DNA from: JAHEGP01 sp963792875
GTDB lineage: Bacteria > Pseudomonadota > Gammaproteobacteria > Pseudomonadales > JAHEGP01
DNA length: 64,000 bases
Assembly (NCBI GenBank): GCA_963792875.1
Contig: CAWBXV010000002.1
Location: 868,001 to 932,000 of the forward strand
Direction of reading: 5' to 3'
This document shows positions 1 to 8,064 of the stretch, piece by piece. The translations under genes and the position numbers were made by a program. Numbering within the stretch: position 1 is the first letter of the stretch; each line of letters begins with the position of its first letter. The notes under the pieces are model-generated. The model searched no databases. It was not told the DNA's origin and saw only the letters and a list, made by a program, of their open reading frames with translations.

Positions 1-543
1 CGGATCACCGGCACGACCGCCGCTGTGCTGATCGAGGCCGATGTGAATCCGGCCGCCCAGAAAGGTGCCTGCGGTAATCACGACGCTCGCTGCCGCAAAG
101 CGTATCCCCGTCTGGGTGACCACCCCCCGGACCTGATCGCCCTCAATGATCAGATCGTCAGCAGCCTGCTGAAAAATCGACAGGTTTGGCTGGGATTCCA
201 GCATGCGCCTGACGGCGCTCCTGTACAGAGCGCGGTCTGCCTGCGCCCTCGTGGCACGCACCGCGGGGCCCTTTCTGGCATTCAAGACCCTGAACTGAAT
301 GCCGGCATGGTCTGTCGCCAGCGCCATCGCGCCACCCAGGGCATCGACCTCCTTGACCAGATGGCTCTTGCCGATGCCACCGATGGCCGGATTGCACGAC
401 ATCTGTCCGAGCGTTTCAATATTGTGAGTGAGCAGCAGGCATTCGCATCCCATCCTCGAGGCGGCCAACGCAGCCTCAGTGCCGGCATGGCCACCCCCTA
501 TCACGATCACATCAAAGCGCTTTGGATATAGCAAGGTCGTCAC
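1..543 (-). CDS. mnmG: tRNA uridine-5-carboxymethylaminomethyl modification protein MnmG, N-terminal part
   Basis: MnmG (GidA) is the FAD-binding partner of MnmE; together they install the cmnm5 group on U34 of certain tRNAs in the cytosol. Only the first 181 codons are present; the rest runs off the left edge. The visible part has the FAD dinucleotide-binding motif GGGHAG at residues 16-21, followed by family motifs such as CNPAIGGIGK and GPAVRATRAQADR. No ATG lies near the expected start. An in-frame TGA eight codons upstream limits the choice, so GTG at 543 is the likely start, giving MTTLLYPKRFDVIVIGGG. The gene points away from the 1.5-kb DnaA-box region, as gidA does at the E. coli and Vibrio oriC. 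Confidence 0.95.
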   Translation of the reverse strand, partial: MTTLLYPKRFDVIVIGGGHAGTEAALAASRMGCECLLLTHNIETLGQMSCNPAIGGIGKSHLVKEVDALGGAMALATDHAGIQFRVLNARKGPAVRATRAQADRALYRSAVRRMLESQPNLSIFQQAADDLIIEGDQVRGVVTQTGIRFAAASVVITAGTFLGGRIHIGLDQHSGGRAGDP

Positions 544-2082
544 CTGTGCCGCGAGGGCGCAAAGTCAATTGCGCGCAATTATATAGGATTGGCCAAAATT
601 TGTTCAGCACAACGCGATCCAGCGACTCAAACGTCTACCGGAAAGAACATGGCGATGTGCCTCGCGGGAACGGTGGATTGCCAGGTAGGCGGCTTCGCAG
701 CTCAGCTGCCCGATGGGTTGTGCCGGGATCTCCTGGTTATCAAATATTGGTATTTATGATTTATATATAAGGTATTTAGAAGATAGATGATGTAAATGAT
801 GAGGACGGCCCGGGCTGTGGATAACCGATTTTTTCGCTTCTGTAACAGTGAGATGCGGCGCTGATAAGGCCCTGTATTGCGCGGGGAGAGGGTGAGCCCT
901 GCCCGGTATTGACTGTGCTTGGAATCGATCGGCCTCACCGCCGGGCGGTCAATCCGGTAGATCTGTCCACGGCACAGCCAGCGCTTGTCTACAGGCAATG
1001 GCACGGCGAGGGTTGCGGCGGAGACGCTGTGGATAGCTTCGCTGTCGACGCGCCCAGCTGTGGATAAGCGATGCGGGAACACTCACTTCCCGTTGCGCGC
1101 TGCAGGGCAGCCCGTTTCAGCGCATTGCGCTGGCGACTGTCCGGCTTATCGCCTGGGCGGCTAACCATCGGCGGCGGTGGCACCGGTGTCCATCAGGCTC
1201 GGCGGTCCCGGGCGATCAGTCGCGCCTTGCGGGGCCCTCTGCCGCGGACTGTGGCCAATGAATCGATCCCGGGACAATAGCGGCGCGCGGCGCTGACCGC
1301 GGCGTCAAGCTGTCCGGCTGACTTCAGCTGCAGCAGCGGTCGCTTCAAAGCGAAGAAAAGTTAATAAAAAACAACGCTATGAGCGGCATCAATCGCCCCG
1401 TTACGACAGCTGCCTGCCGCGCGCTGGACGCAGCGAGCCGTGAAGTCCCCGAAGTGACAACCTCGCTGGATCCCTGTCGGCGCTATTGAGCTTATTTATT
1501 AATCTATTAAGTATTGATATCTCTATATTGAAGGGAATGTTATTAATGAAAGCCGGCACAGCGCTGTGGATAACATGAATTTTTTATTGAATATCATGCC
1601 GTTGAGTGAATGGTAAGGACACCTTGTGGCGCTGTGGAAGCTGCGTTGTGCGGGGTATTGGCGGTGGATCAAACGCAGGATCCGGCACCCTACGGCGGGA
1701 TAAGAGCCTGTTCACGCACCGTCTGCGCAGTGGTTATCCACAGCCTGGCCCAGCGCCGCCGGGGCCTGCAGCGCAACTGGGCGTAAGGTGTGGATAAGTT
1801 GGTGGTATCCGGCAGTGGGGATGGCGGCCCGCTGGCTTTGGTCCTTGCTGAGTATTCATCCCCCTTATCGGCGCCAATGTTGCACACCATTGGCGCCGGT
1901 AGGCAGCAAAAGGGCTCTGCAAGTGATTGGCGAGTGGCCGTGAGGCGGGCTGCCGGCGCTCGCGAGTGCCGCAGCGGGAGCATTATCGGAGTGACTGGCT
2001 AGCACCGCACAGCGCGGTCATTGCTGCAGGCACCGGCCCGCAGCAGGAATTCGAATGGGTGGGGGCGAAGCTGCGGTGGGTA
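544..2082. other. oriC: probable chromosomal replication origin (oriC) between mnmG and mnmE
   Basis: This is a gene-free stretch of about 1.5 kb. It has five perfect matches to the 9-mer TTATCCACA or its complement: 816-824 (-), 1059-1067 (-), 1565-1573 (-), 1734-1742 (+) and 1789-1797 (-). A one-mismatch copy lies at 1028-1036. Two AT-rich tracts, about 735-800 and 1488-1555, each sit just left of a perfect box. The side next to mnmG is arranged as at E. coli oriC: AT-rich tract, then a box in R1 orientation (TGTGGATAA). Oligonucleotide content and synteny support oriC; unwinding and firing are inferred. No open reading frame here resembles a protein family I know, and no mioC is present. 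Confidence 0.75.
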
Positions 2083-3504
2083 TTACTTGCCAATACAGAA
2101 GCTGGCAAAGATATGGCCGAGCAGATCGTCGGGCCGGAACTCGCCGGTGATAGTACCCAGCGCTCTCTGTGCGCGCAGCAGGTCGTCGGCGAGCAGCTCT
2201 CCGGCGCCGCTGCCCAGCAGCTGAGCGCGACCGTCGTCCACGAAAGCGCGGGCTTCCAGCAGGGCCTCCAGATGGCGCCGGCGGGCGGTAAAGTGTCCTT
2301 CCCCGCCGGTATAGCCCATCAGGTCCTTCAGGTGCCGGCGCAGCGCCGCCAGACCTTGCCCGGTCGTTGCCGATAGGCGAATGCAGGGCGCCGGTCCGTC
2401 AGCGCTCAGGCCCGGTTCGATCCCCGAGATGTCGCATTTGCTGAGAATCAGGGTGATGCGGTCGAGCCCGCCCAGTGCCTCGATCAATGCCGGCGAGAGA
2501 ATTTCGGGGTTGGTTTCCTGCGAAAGACAGCTGTCGCATACCAGCAGCACCCGGTCGGCTGCGGTGATCTCGCGCCAGGCGCGCGCGATGCCGATTTTTT
2601 CAATGGCGTCGGGATCGTCTCTCAGTCCCGCCGTATCGATGACGTGCAGTGGCATGCCTTCGATATGGATGTGTTCGCGCAGCACGTCGCGAGTGGTGCC
2701 TGCTATGTCACTGACGATAGCGGTATCGCGCTCGGCCAGCGCATTGAGCAGGCTGGACTTGCCGGCGTTGGGCTTGCCCGCGATGACCACCGTCATGCCT
2801 TCGCGGAGGATGGCGCCCTGTCGGGCCTCCTCCAGCACGGTGTCGATGGCGTGGAGCAAGCTGTCAAGGCGCCGGGATACGTGGCCGTCATTGAGGAAAT
2901 CAATCTCCTCTTCCGGAAAGTCGATAGCAGCTTCGACGTAGACGCGCAGCTCAATCAGGGTATCCACCAGCAGCCGGATGCGGTTGGAGAACTCGCCCTG
3001 CAGCGAGCGCAGTGCGGAGCGAGCGGCCTCCTGGGAGGTGGATGCAATGAGATCGGCGATCGCCTCCGCCTGACTCAGGTCGATCTTGTCGTTGAGGAAC
3101 GCTCGCTCTGAGAATTGTCCGGGGCGTGCCAGCACGGCACCGAGACGGAGCACCTCGCGCAACAGCAGATCGAGGACCACCGGGCCGCCGTGTCCCTGCA
3201 GTTCAACCACGTCTTCGCCGGTGAACGAGTGCGGGCCGGGGAAAAAGAGGGCGATGCCCTCGTCGATCGTTCGCGGTCCGTCGGGACCGGGTGCCGCAAA
3301 GCGGCAGTAGTGAGCATGTCGCGGGGCGAGTGCCGTGGCAGTGATGGCTTGGCCGATCGCCGGGGCGAGCGGGCCCGAGATGCGGATGATACCGACGCCG
3401 CCGCGACCGGGTGGAGTGGCCACGGCGGCGATGGTGTCGCGCGAAGACGATTTATCCACGAGTGTATTCAGCGCATGGCGACGACCGGGGCGTGGCCTGG
3501 CCAT
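2083..3504 (-). CDS. mnmE: tRNA modification GTPase MnmE (TrmE)
   Basis: MnmE is the potassium-activated GTPase that works with MnmG to modify U34 of tRNAs; its N-terminal domain binds the tetrahydrofolate C1 donor. The order is N-terminal folate domain (TPPGRGGVGIIRISGP), helical domain, G domain inserted near residue 235 (GKPNAGKSS, DTAGLRDD, SKCD), and the C-terminal catalytic FCIGK ending the protein. From ATG 3504 it has 473 residues. GTG at 3459 would give 458 residues, nearer the E. coli length of 454, and removes an unconserved 15-residue head, so it may be the true start. Neither start has a clear ribosome-binding site. It lies 43 bases downstream of yidC on the same strand. Confidence 0.95.
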   Translation of the reverse strand: MARPRPGRRHALNTLVDKSSSRDTIAAVATPPGRGGVGIIRISGPLAPAIGQAITATALAPRHAHYCRFAAPGPDGPRTIDEGIALFFPGPHSFTGEDVVELQGHGGPVVLDLLLREVLRLGAVLARPGQFSERAFLNDKIDLSQAEAIADLIASTSQEAARSALRSLQGEFSNRIRLLVDTLIELRVYVEAAIDFPEEEIDFLNDGHVSRRLDSLLHAIDTVLEEARQGAILREGMTVVIAGKPNAGKSSLLNALAERDTAIVSDIAGTTRDVLREHIHIEGMPLHVIDTAGLRDDPDAIEKIGIARAWREITAADRVLLVCDSCLSQETNPEILSPALIEALGGLDRITLILSKCDISGIEPGLSADGPAPCIRLSATTGQGLAALRRHLKDLMGYTGGEGHFTARRRHLEALLEARAFVDDGRAQLLGSGAGELLADDLLRAQRALGTITGEFRPDDLLGHIFASFCIGK

Positions 3505-3547
3505 GGCGCCGCAGCGGGGCGCATGGCCAGGCCGGCTTTAGCCGCGG

Positions 3548-5230
3548 TCAGCTGGCATCGGCTTGCTCTATCCTGCGGGTGATGACCCATTGCTGCAGGA
3601 TGGAGAGCAAATTGTTTACCACCCAGTAAAGCACCAACCCCGCCGGGAACCACAGGAAAAAGAAGGTGAACACCACGGGCAGAAACTGCATGATTTTTGC
3701 CTGCATGGGGTCCGGCGGCGGGGGATTGAGCTTCTGTTGCGCGAACATACTCACCCCCATGATCGCAGGCAGGATGAAATAGGGGTCCATCGTCGAGAGG
3801 TCCTTGATCCAGCCCAGCCAGGGCGCTTGGCGCAGCTCGACGCTTTCCATCAGGACCCAGTACAGGGAGATGAATACCGGCATCTGAATGAGAATCGGCA
3901 GGCAGCCACCCAGCGGGTTGACTTTTTCCTTCTGATACAGCGCCATCATTTCCTGGGACTGCTTCTGGCGGTCATCGGCGTACAATTCGCGTATCTGCGC
4001 CATTTTCGGCGCTACCTTGCGCATCTTGGCCATGGACCTGTAGCTCGCCGCCGACAGCTGGAAGAACGCTCCCTTGACCAGGACGGTCAGAAATATGATG
4101 CTCCAGCCCCAGTTGCCGACCAGCTTATGAATCTGGGTGAGTATCCAGAACAGCGGCTGTGCGATCCACCACAGCCAACCATAATCGACAGTGAGGTCGA
4201 GGCCAGGGGCGATCTTCTTGAGTCGGTACTGATCTTTGGGGCCCGCGTAAAAACCGGCGCTCACAGTGCCCTGCTGGCCAGGTTGCAGATTGACCGCGGG
4301 TGCGGTGAAGCGGATCAGGTTGAAGCCGCTCGGAGTGACCTTGGTGGTGTAGTGATTGAGCTGCGCGGAGGAGGGAATCCAGGCGCTGATAAAGTAGTGC
4401 TGCACCATCGAAATCCAGCCGCCCTCCACTTTGTTGTTCAATGGCTCGTCGGCGAGCTTTTTGAAGGCGATCTTGAGGAAGGGTTTGTCTGCGGTGGTCG
4501 TGGCGACGCCCAGAAATGGCCTCAGGCCCATGCCGGTAGTGTCGGCAGCGGGATCGGAGCTGTTGTCGCGTTTGAGCTGTCCGTAGAACGTAGCGCTCCA
4601 CGGGCTGTCGCTGCGGTTGTCGATGAGATAGCTGACGTTGACCAGATTGTCGCCGCGCGTGAAGGTAAAGCGCTTGGTGATCAGCACGCCGCTCGCTTGC
4701 GTGTAGGTTAAATCGACCAGCAGCTGCTCCTGGCCCGGCGCTAGCCGGTATTCGGTCTTTTTCGCGTCGAACAGGGGGCGTCCATCGCGGGTGTCGGTGC
4801 CATCGGTGCCTATCAGCCCGCTCTGGGCGACATAAGTGCGCCGTGAAGTCCTTTCCATGAGAACAAAAGGCTGGTCGCCGTCGAGTTCCGCCAGCTGCTT
4901 GGGCAGTGAGACGGTAACGAAGTCGCCTCCCAGCAAGTCGATCTGCAGGTCCAGCACGTCGGTGACGACGCGGACCAGCGAGCTGCCCTTGCTGCCTGAG
5001 CTGGTCGTCTCCTGGGCTACGGAGGGAACATCGCTGTCGAGATTGGCAGCGGGAGTCGGCAGGTCGTCTTCGACAGCGCCGACAGGTCCCTGGACCGGTG
5101 CAGCGATGGACTGGCCTGCTGCCACGCGAGAAGCTGCATGATGGGCCTTATTGAAGGCGGTCCACTCGCTGACCAGCATCAGCGCGACGCCAACGATTGC
5201 AGCGATTAACAGATATCTGATCCAATCCAT
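3548..5230 (-). CDS. yidC: membrane protein insertase YidC
   Basis: YidC inserts and folds inner-membrane proteins, alone or with SecYEG. The 560 residues fit the gram-negative type. An N-terminal membrane anchor (about residues 4-22) is followed by a large periplasmic domain. The conserved C-terminal five-helix core begins near residue 350 and includes the AKMRKVAPKM cytoplasmic segment, KVNPLGGCLPILIQMPVF, and WFPAGLVLYWVVNN near the end. It lies between yidD and mnmE in the usual rpmH-rnpA-yidD-yidC-mnmE order. The yidD stop is three bases before its start codon, so the two are probably co-translated. Confidence 0.97.
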   Translation of the reverse strand: MDWIRYLLIAAIVGVALMLVSEWTAFNKAHHAASRVAAGQSIAAPVQGPVGAVEDDLPTPAANLDSDVPSVAQETTSSGSKGSSLVRVVTDVLDLQIDLLGGDFVTVSLPKQLAELDGDQPFVLMERTSRRTYVAQSGLIGTDGTDTRDGRPLFDAKKTEYRLAPGQEQLLVDLTYTQASGVLITKRFTFTRGDNLVNVSYLIDNRSDSPWSATFYGQLKRDNSSDPAADTTGMGLRPFLGVATTTADKPFLKIAFKKLADEPLNNKVEGGWISMVQHYFISAWIPSSAQLNHYTTKVTPSGFNLIRFTAPAVNLQPGQQGTVSAGFYAGPKDQYRLKKIAPGLDLTVDYGWLWWIAQPLFWILTQIHKLVGNWGWSIIFLTVLVKGAFFQLSAASYRSMAKMRKVAPKMAQIRELYADDRQKQSQEMMALYQKEKVNPLGGCLPILIQMPVFISLYWVLMESVELRQAPWLGWIKDLSTMDPYFILPAIMGVSMFAQQKLNPPPPDPMQAKIMQFLPVVFTFFFLWFPAGLVLYWVVNNLLSILQQWVITRRIEQADAS

Positions 5231-5233
5231 AAA

Positions 5234-5500
5234 CTACAGCCTTGTTTCCAGTGATGCATCGGGTTGATGCGCAGGTGAGTTGTCGGCCGGTGGAACAGGG
5301 TCGAAGCCACCGGCGCAGAGGGGGTGGCATCGGCACAAGCGGCGAAGCGACAGCAGCAGGCCCCTGGCCAGGCCGTGATGCGTCAGCGCTTCCTCCGCAT
5401 AGTGGGAACAGGAGGGATAAAAACGGCAATGAGGGCCCATCATGGGGCTGATCAACAGCTGATAGCATCTGACCAGCGCGATGGCAAGGCGCCGGGCCAT
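5234..5500 (-). CDS. yidD: membrane protein insertion efficiency factor YidD
   Basis: YidD is a small membrane-associated protein that aids insertion of YidC substrates. ATG at 5500 gives 88 residues and overlaps the rnpA stop by one base (TAATG), with GGAGAA upstream as ribosome-binding site. A longer frame exists, but it adds 17 residues without family similarity. The core has the family pattern YQLLISP, then CRFYPSCSHYAEEAL, then a C-terminal RRLCRCHPLCAGGFDPVP, carrying the conserved cysteines and the HPLxxGGxDPVP signature. Overlap with rnpA and a three-base gap to yidC support one operon. Confidence 0.93.
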   Translation of the reverse strand: MARRLAIALVRCYQLLISPMMGPHCRFYPSCSHYAEEALTHHGLARGLLLSLRRLCRCHPLCAGGFDPVPPADNSPAHQPDASLETRL

Positions 5501-5877
5501 TATGATCTGTTCTCCGGGCTGTTCATTGTTTTTCTTTCCAGTCTGCTCCACTGTTTGTCCAGCAGAGCTGCCAGCGCGGGCTTGCTCAGGTTACCGATGT
5601 CTCTGCGGGCAATGACGACGATATCAAAAGGGGGCAGTGTATGCCGCCGGTGCCGAAAACTCTCGCGAATGACGCGCTTGATGGTATTGCGCCGGGCGGC
5701 GAGTTTTACCTGTTTTTTGGGAACTACCATGCCGAGGCGCGGATGTGGCTTGTCGTTGTGCACGGCAAGGATCAGCATGGCCGGGCAGGCGACCTTGAGC
5801 TCAGCGTGAGAGAAGACCCGGGTGAAGTCCGGTGAATCCAGCAGCCGCAAAGACTTGCCGAAATTGAATTCGGGCAT
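5500..5877 (-). CDS. rnpA: ribonuclease P protein component
   Basis: This is the protein subunit of RNase P; with the RNA subunit (rnpB, not in this window) it trims tRNA 5' leaders. It has 125 residues, near the family norm of about 120. The RNR signature is seen as AARRNTIKRVIRES around residue 60, preceded by PRLGMVVPKK, and the protein is strongly basic as expected. It lies between rpmH and yidD on the same strand. Its stop codon overlaps the yidD start by one base. Confidence 0.96.
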   Translation of the reverse strand: MPEFNFGKSLRLLDSPDFTRVFSHAELKVACPAMLILAVHNDKPHPRLGMVVPKKQVKLAARRNTIKRVIRESFRHRRHTLPPFDIVVIARRDIGNLSKPALAALLDKQWSRLERKTMNSPENRS

Positions 5878-5917
5878 GCAGCAGCCTCAACACTGAGCGT
5901 GATGAATCAGGCGTGAA

Positions 5918-6052
5918 TCAAGCGGAGAGGCGCTTGCGGCCCTTGGCGCGGCGGCGGTTGATGACCTGGCGACCGCCACGTGTGGCCATCCGGGCGCGAA
6001 AACCGTGAGTGCGCTTGCGCTTAAGAACGCTGGGCTGAAATGTTCTCTTCAT
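5918..6052 (-). CDS. rpmH: 50S ribosomal protein L34
   Basis: L34 is the smallest large-subunit ribosomal protein. Its 44 residues are typical: it begins MKRTFQPSVLKRKRTHGFRA and ends GRKRLSA, with arginine and lysine throughout. The start is ATG 6052; upstream in-frame codons reach 6205 but add no L34 sequence. It is first in the leftward rpmH-rnpA-yidD-yidC-mnmE block and divergent from dnaA. A good sigma-70 type promoter sits about 80 bases upstream. Confidence 0.97.
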   Translation of the reverse strand: MKRTFQPSVLKRKRTHGFRARMATRGGRQVINRRRAKGRKRLSA

Positions 6053-6132
6053 GACGGAGTCTCTGGAAACGGGTTGTGGGACGTATTCCGAGGGCGAGCT
6101 ATCACCCGCTCGCGTGGAAAATAGGACGCGGG

Positions 6133-6161
6133 ATTTTAGGCGATAGTCCAGTGAATGGCAA
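6133..6161 (-). promoter_or_regulatory. sigma-70 type promoter of the rpmH operon
   Basis: Read on the minus strand, TTGCCA (6161-6156) and TAAAAT (6138-6133) are separated by exactly 17 bases. Each is one base from the consensus -35 and -10 hexamers. The start of transcription would fall about 75 bases before rpmH. Position and spacing make this the likely driver of the rpmH-rnpA-yidD-yidC-mnmE block. The call rests on sequence pattern alone. Confidence 0.65.
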
Positions 6162-6534
6162 TCGCTAATCCATCGGATCATCGCCGACTGGCGACAGTTA
6201 TACACAGTTATGCACAGCTTGAATAGAGGATATCAACAGGTGGATATGATGTTCGGCGTGACTTGACAACGGCCCCCGAGCTCGTTCCTGTAAAAACCTG
6301 TATGATTTTATAAGTTATTGATATTTATGTAGATAATTGAATTATGAAATATCTGTGGCAAAGCAAAATGATTGTGGATAACCTACGTCGAGCACGAGCC
6401 TTGTCTTAGCCAATAATGATAATTTCAGCTTGTTTCAGCCGGTTTTTTGTATTAATCGGGGGGTGGGGTCGCCTGCACGTTGAAGACGGTTTTGTAGGGA
6501 GTAGCGCTAAGTGGTTCTGAACGTAGAAAGGAGA
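6162..6534. other. rpmH-dnaA intergenic region with second DnaA-box cluster
   Basis: This non-coding stretch holds TTATACACA at 6198-6206 and TTATGCACA at 6208-6216, in the same orientation and ten bases apart (about one helix turn). TGTGGATAA follows at 6373-6381. All fit TTATNCACA on one strand or the other. The span from about 6300 to 6380 is very AT-rich. In Pseudomonas the origin lies between rpmH and dnaA, so this could be an origin. It could equally be the DnaA-autoregulated control region of dnaA. A convincing dnaA promoter was not found, though TTGACA occurs at 6263-6268 without a well-spaced -10. Confidence 0.6.
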
Positions 6535-7974
6535 ATGCCGGAGGGCATCTGGCAACAGTGCATGGAGTCTTTGAGGGTAGAGTTGCCCGCGCAGCAGTTC
6601 AATACCTGGATTCGTCCTCTCAAGGCGGAAATAGACGGGGATGTGCTTTGTTTGTACGCACCTAATCGCTTCGTGAAGGATTGGGTAACCGACAAGTTTC
6701 TTCACCGCATCAACGAGCTCGTCAATGAGACCACAGGCCTTGGCCTGAGCGGTGCGAAGGTGGACATCGACGCGCGCCAGAAGGACATCGCCAATAGGTT
6801 TCTCGTCAGTCGGCGCGATCAGCCCAGGGCCCTCGATAATATCGTCAAAGCCGAGGTGACCCCAGCGGCCACAGCCGCCCCTTATCGGTCAGTGAAGAAG
6901 TCGAAACAGGAGAGGGAGGCCCGGCAGGTACAGGTTGAAGGTGCGATCAAGCACCAGAGCTATCTGGTGGAGAACTATACCTTTGACACTTTCGTGGAAG
7001 GTAAATCGAACCAGTTGGCGAGGGCGGCTTCGTCTCAGGTGTCCTCCAACCCGGGTGGAGCGTACAACCCCCTGTTTATTTACGGCGGCGTCGGGCTTGG
7101 CAAGACGCATCTGATGCATGCGGTGGGTAACGAACTGGTAAAGCGCAAGCCTAATGCGAAGGTCGTCTATCTGCATTCCGAGCGCTTCGTCGCCGATATG
7201 GTCAAGGCGCTGCAGTTGAACGCCATCAATGAATTCAAGCGTTATTATCGCTCGGTTGATGCCCTTCTGATCGACGATATACAATTTTTTGCCGGTAAAG
7301 AGCGGTCTCAGGAGGAATTCTTTCATACCTTCAATGCGCTCCTCGAGGGTGGGCAGCAGATGATTCTGACGTGCGACCGCTACCCCAGGGAGATCAAGGG
7401 GCTGGAAGAGCGTTTAAAGTCCCGCTTCGGGTGGGGCCTCACCGTAGCCGTGGAGCCGCCGGAGCTCGAGACCAGGGTGGCGATTCTGATGAAAAAGGCC
7501 GAGCAGATGAAAATCGATCTGCCACACGACTCGGCTTTCTTTCTGGCGCAGCGCATTCGCTCAAACGTACGGGAGCTGGAGGGTGCGCTCAAGCGCGTCG
7601 TAGCCAACGCACAGTTTACCGGCAAGCCGGTGGATGTGCCGCTCATCCGCGATTCGCTCAAGGACTTATTGGCGCTCCAGGATAAGCAGGTCAGTCTGGA
7701 AAATATTCAAAGGACTACTGCAGAGTACTACAAGATCAAGGTCGTTGAGCTGCTATCCAAGCGTAGAAATCGCTCGGTGGCTCGGCCCAGGCAGGTGGCC
7801 ATGGCGCTGGCAAAGGAGCTGACCAACCATAGCTTGCCGGAAATCGGTGACAGCTTCGGGGGCAGAGACCATACCACTGTGCTTCATGCCTGCAAGAAGA
7901 TTAAAGAGCTACGCGAGACCGAGAACGATATTCGCGAGGATTATCAGAACCTGCTGCGTACTCTGACTACTTGA
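6535..7974 (+). CDS. dnaA: chromosomal replication initiator protein DnaA
   Basis: DnaA binds DnaA boxes at oriC, oligomerises with ATP and opens the origin for DnaB loading. ATG 6535 is chosen because it follows GAAAGGAGA at correct spacing; an in-frame GTG at 6511 would add eight residues without support. This gives 479 residues. Domain I is at the N terminus (EGIWQQCMESLR), followed by a variable linker. The AAA+ core has Walker A GGVGLGKTH near residue 185 and Walker B LLIDDIQFF near 250. Domain IV ends with the DNA-contact signature GRDHTTVLHACKKI. It lies divergent from rpmH and upstream of dnaN. Confidence 0.98.
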   Translation: MPEGIWQQCMESLRVELPAQQFNTWIRPLKAEIDGDVLCLYAPNRFVKDWVTDKFLHRINELVNETTGLGLSGAKVDIDARQKDIANRFLVSRRDQPRALDNIVKAEVTPAATAAPYRSVKKSKQEREARQVQVEGAIKHQSYLVENYTFDTFVEGKSNQLARAASSQVSSNPGGAYNPLFIYGGVGLGKTHLMHAVGNELVKRKPNAKVVYLHSERFVADMVKALQLNAINEFKRYYRSVDALLIDDIQFFAGKERSQEEFFHTFNALLEGGQQMILTCDRYPREIKGLEERLKSRFGWGLTVAVEPPELETRVAILMKKAEQMKIDLPHDSAFFLAQRIRSNVRELEGALKRVVANAQFTGKPVDVPLIRDSLKDLLALQDKQVSLENIQRTTAEYYKIKVVELLSKRRNRSVARPRQVAMALAKELTNHSLPEIGDSFGGRDHTTVLHACKKIKELRETENDIREDYQNLLRTLTT

Positions 7975-8064
7975 TCGCACTCCGGGGCGCGATTTTCTGG
8001 CCGTGGCACCGCCCATCTAGTAAGCTTTGCGCGCGTTCTATTGGCCGATGGGAAAGCAGTATTC

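Noticed and set aside
544..2082. Possible enrichment of GATC (Dam) sites at the origin
   Set aside because: I count about eight GATC in roughly 1.5 kb, little above chance for this composition and far from the density at E. coli oriC, and dam is not visible in the window.
3452..3460. A DnaA-box-like TTATCCACG at the start of mnmE
   Set aside because: It has one mismatch, stands alone and is explained by the codons of the alternative GTG start of mnmE.
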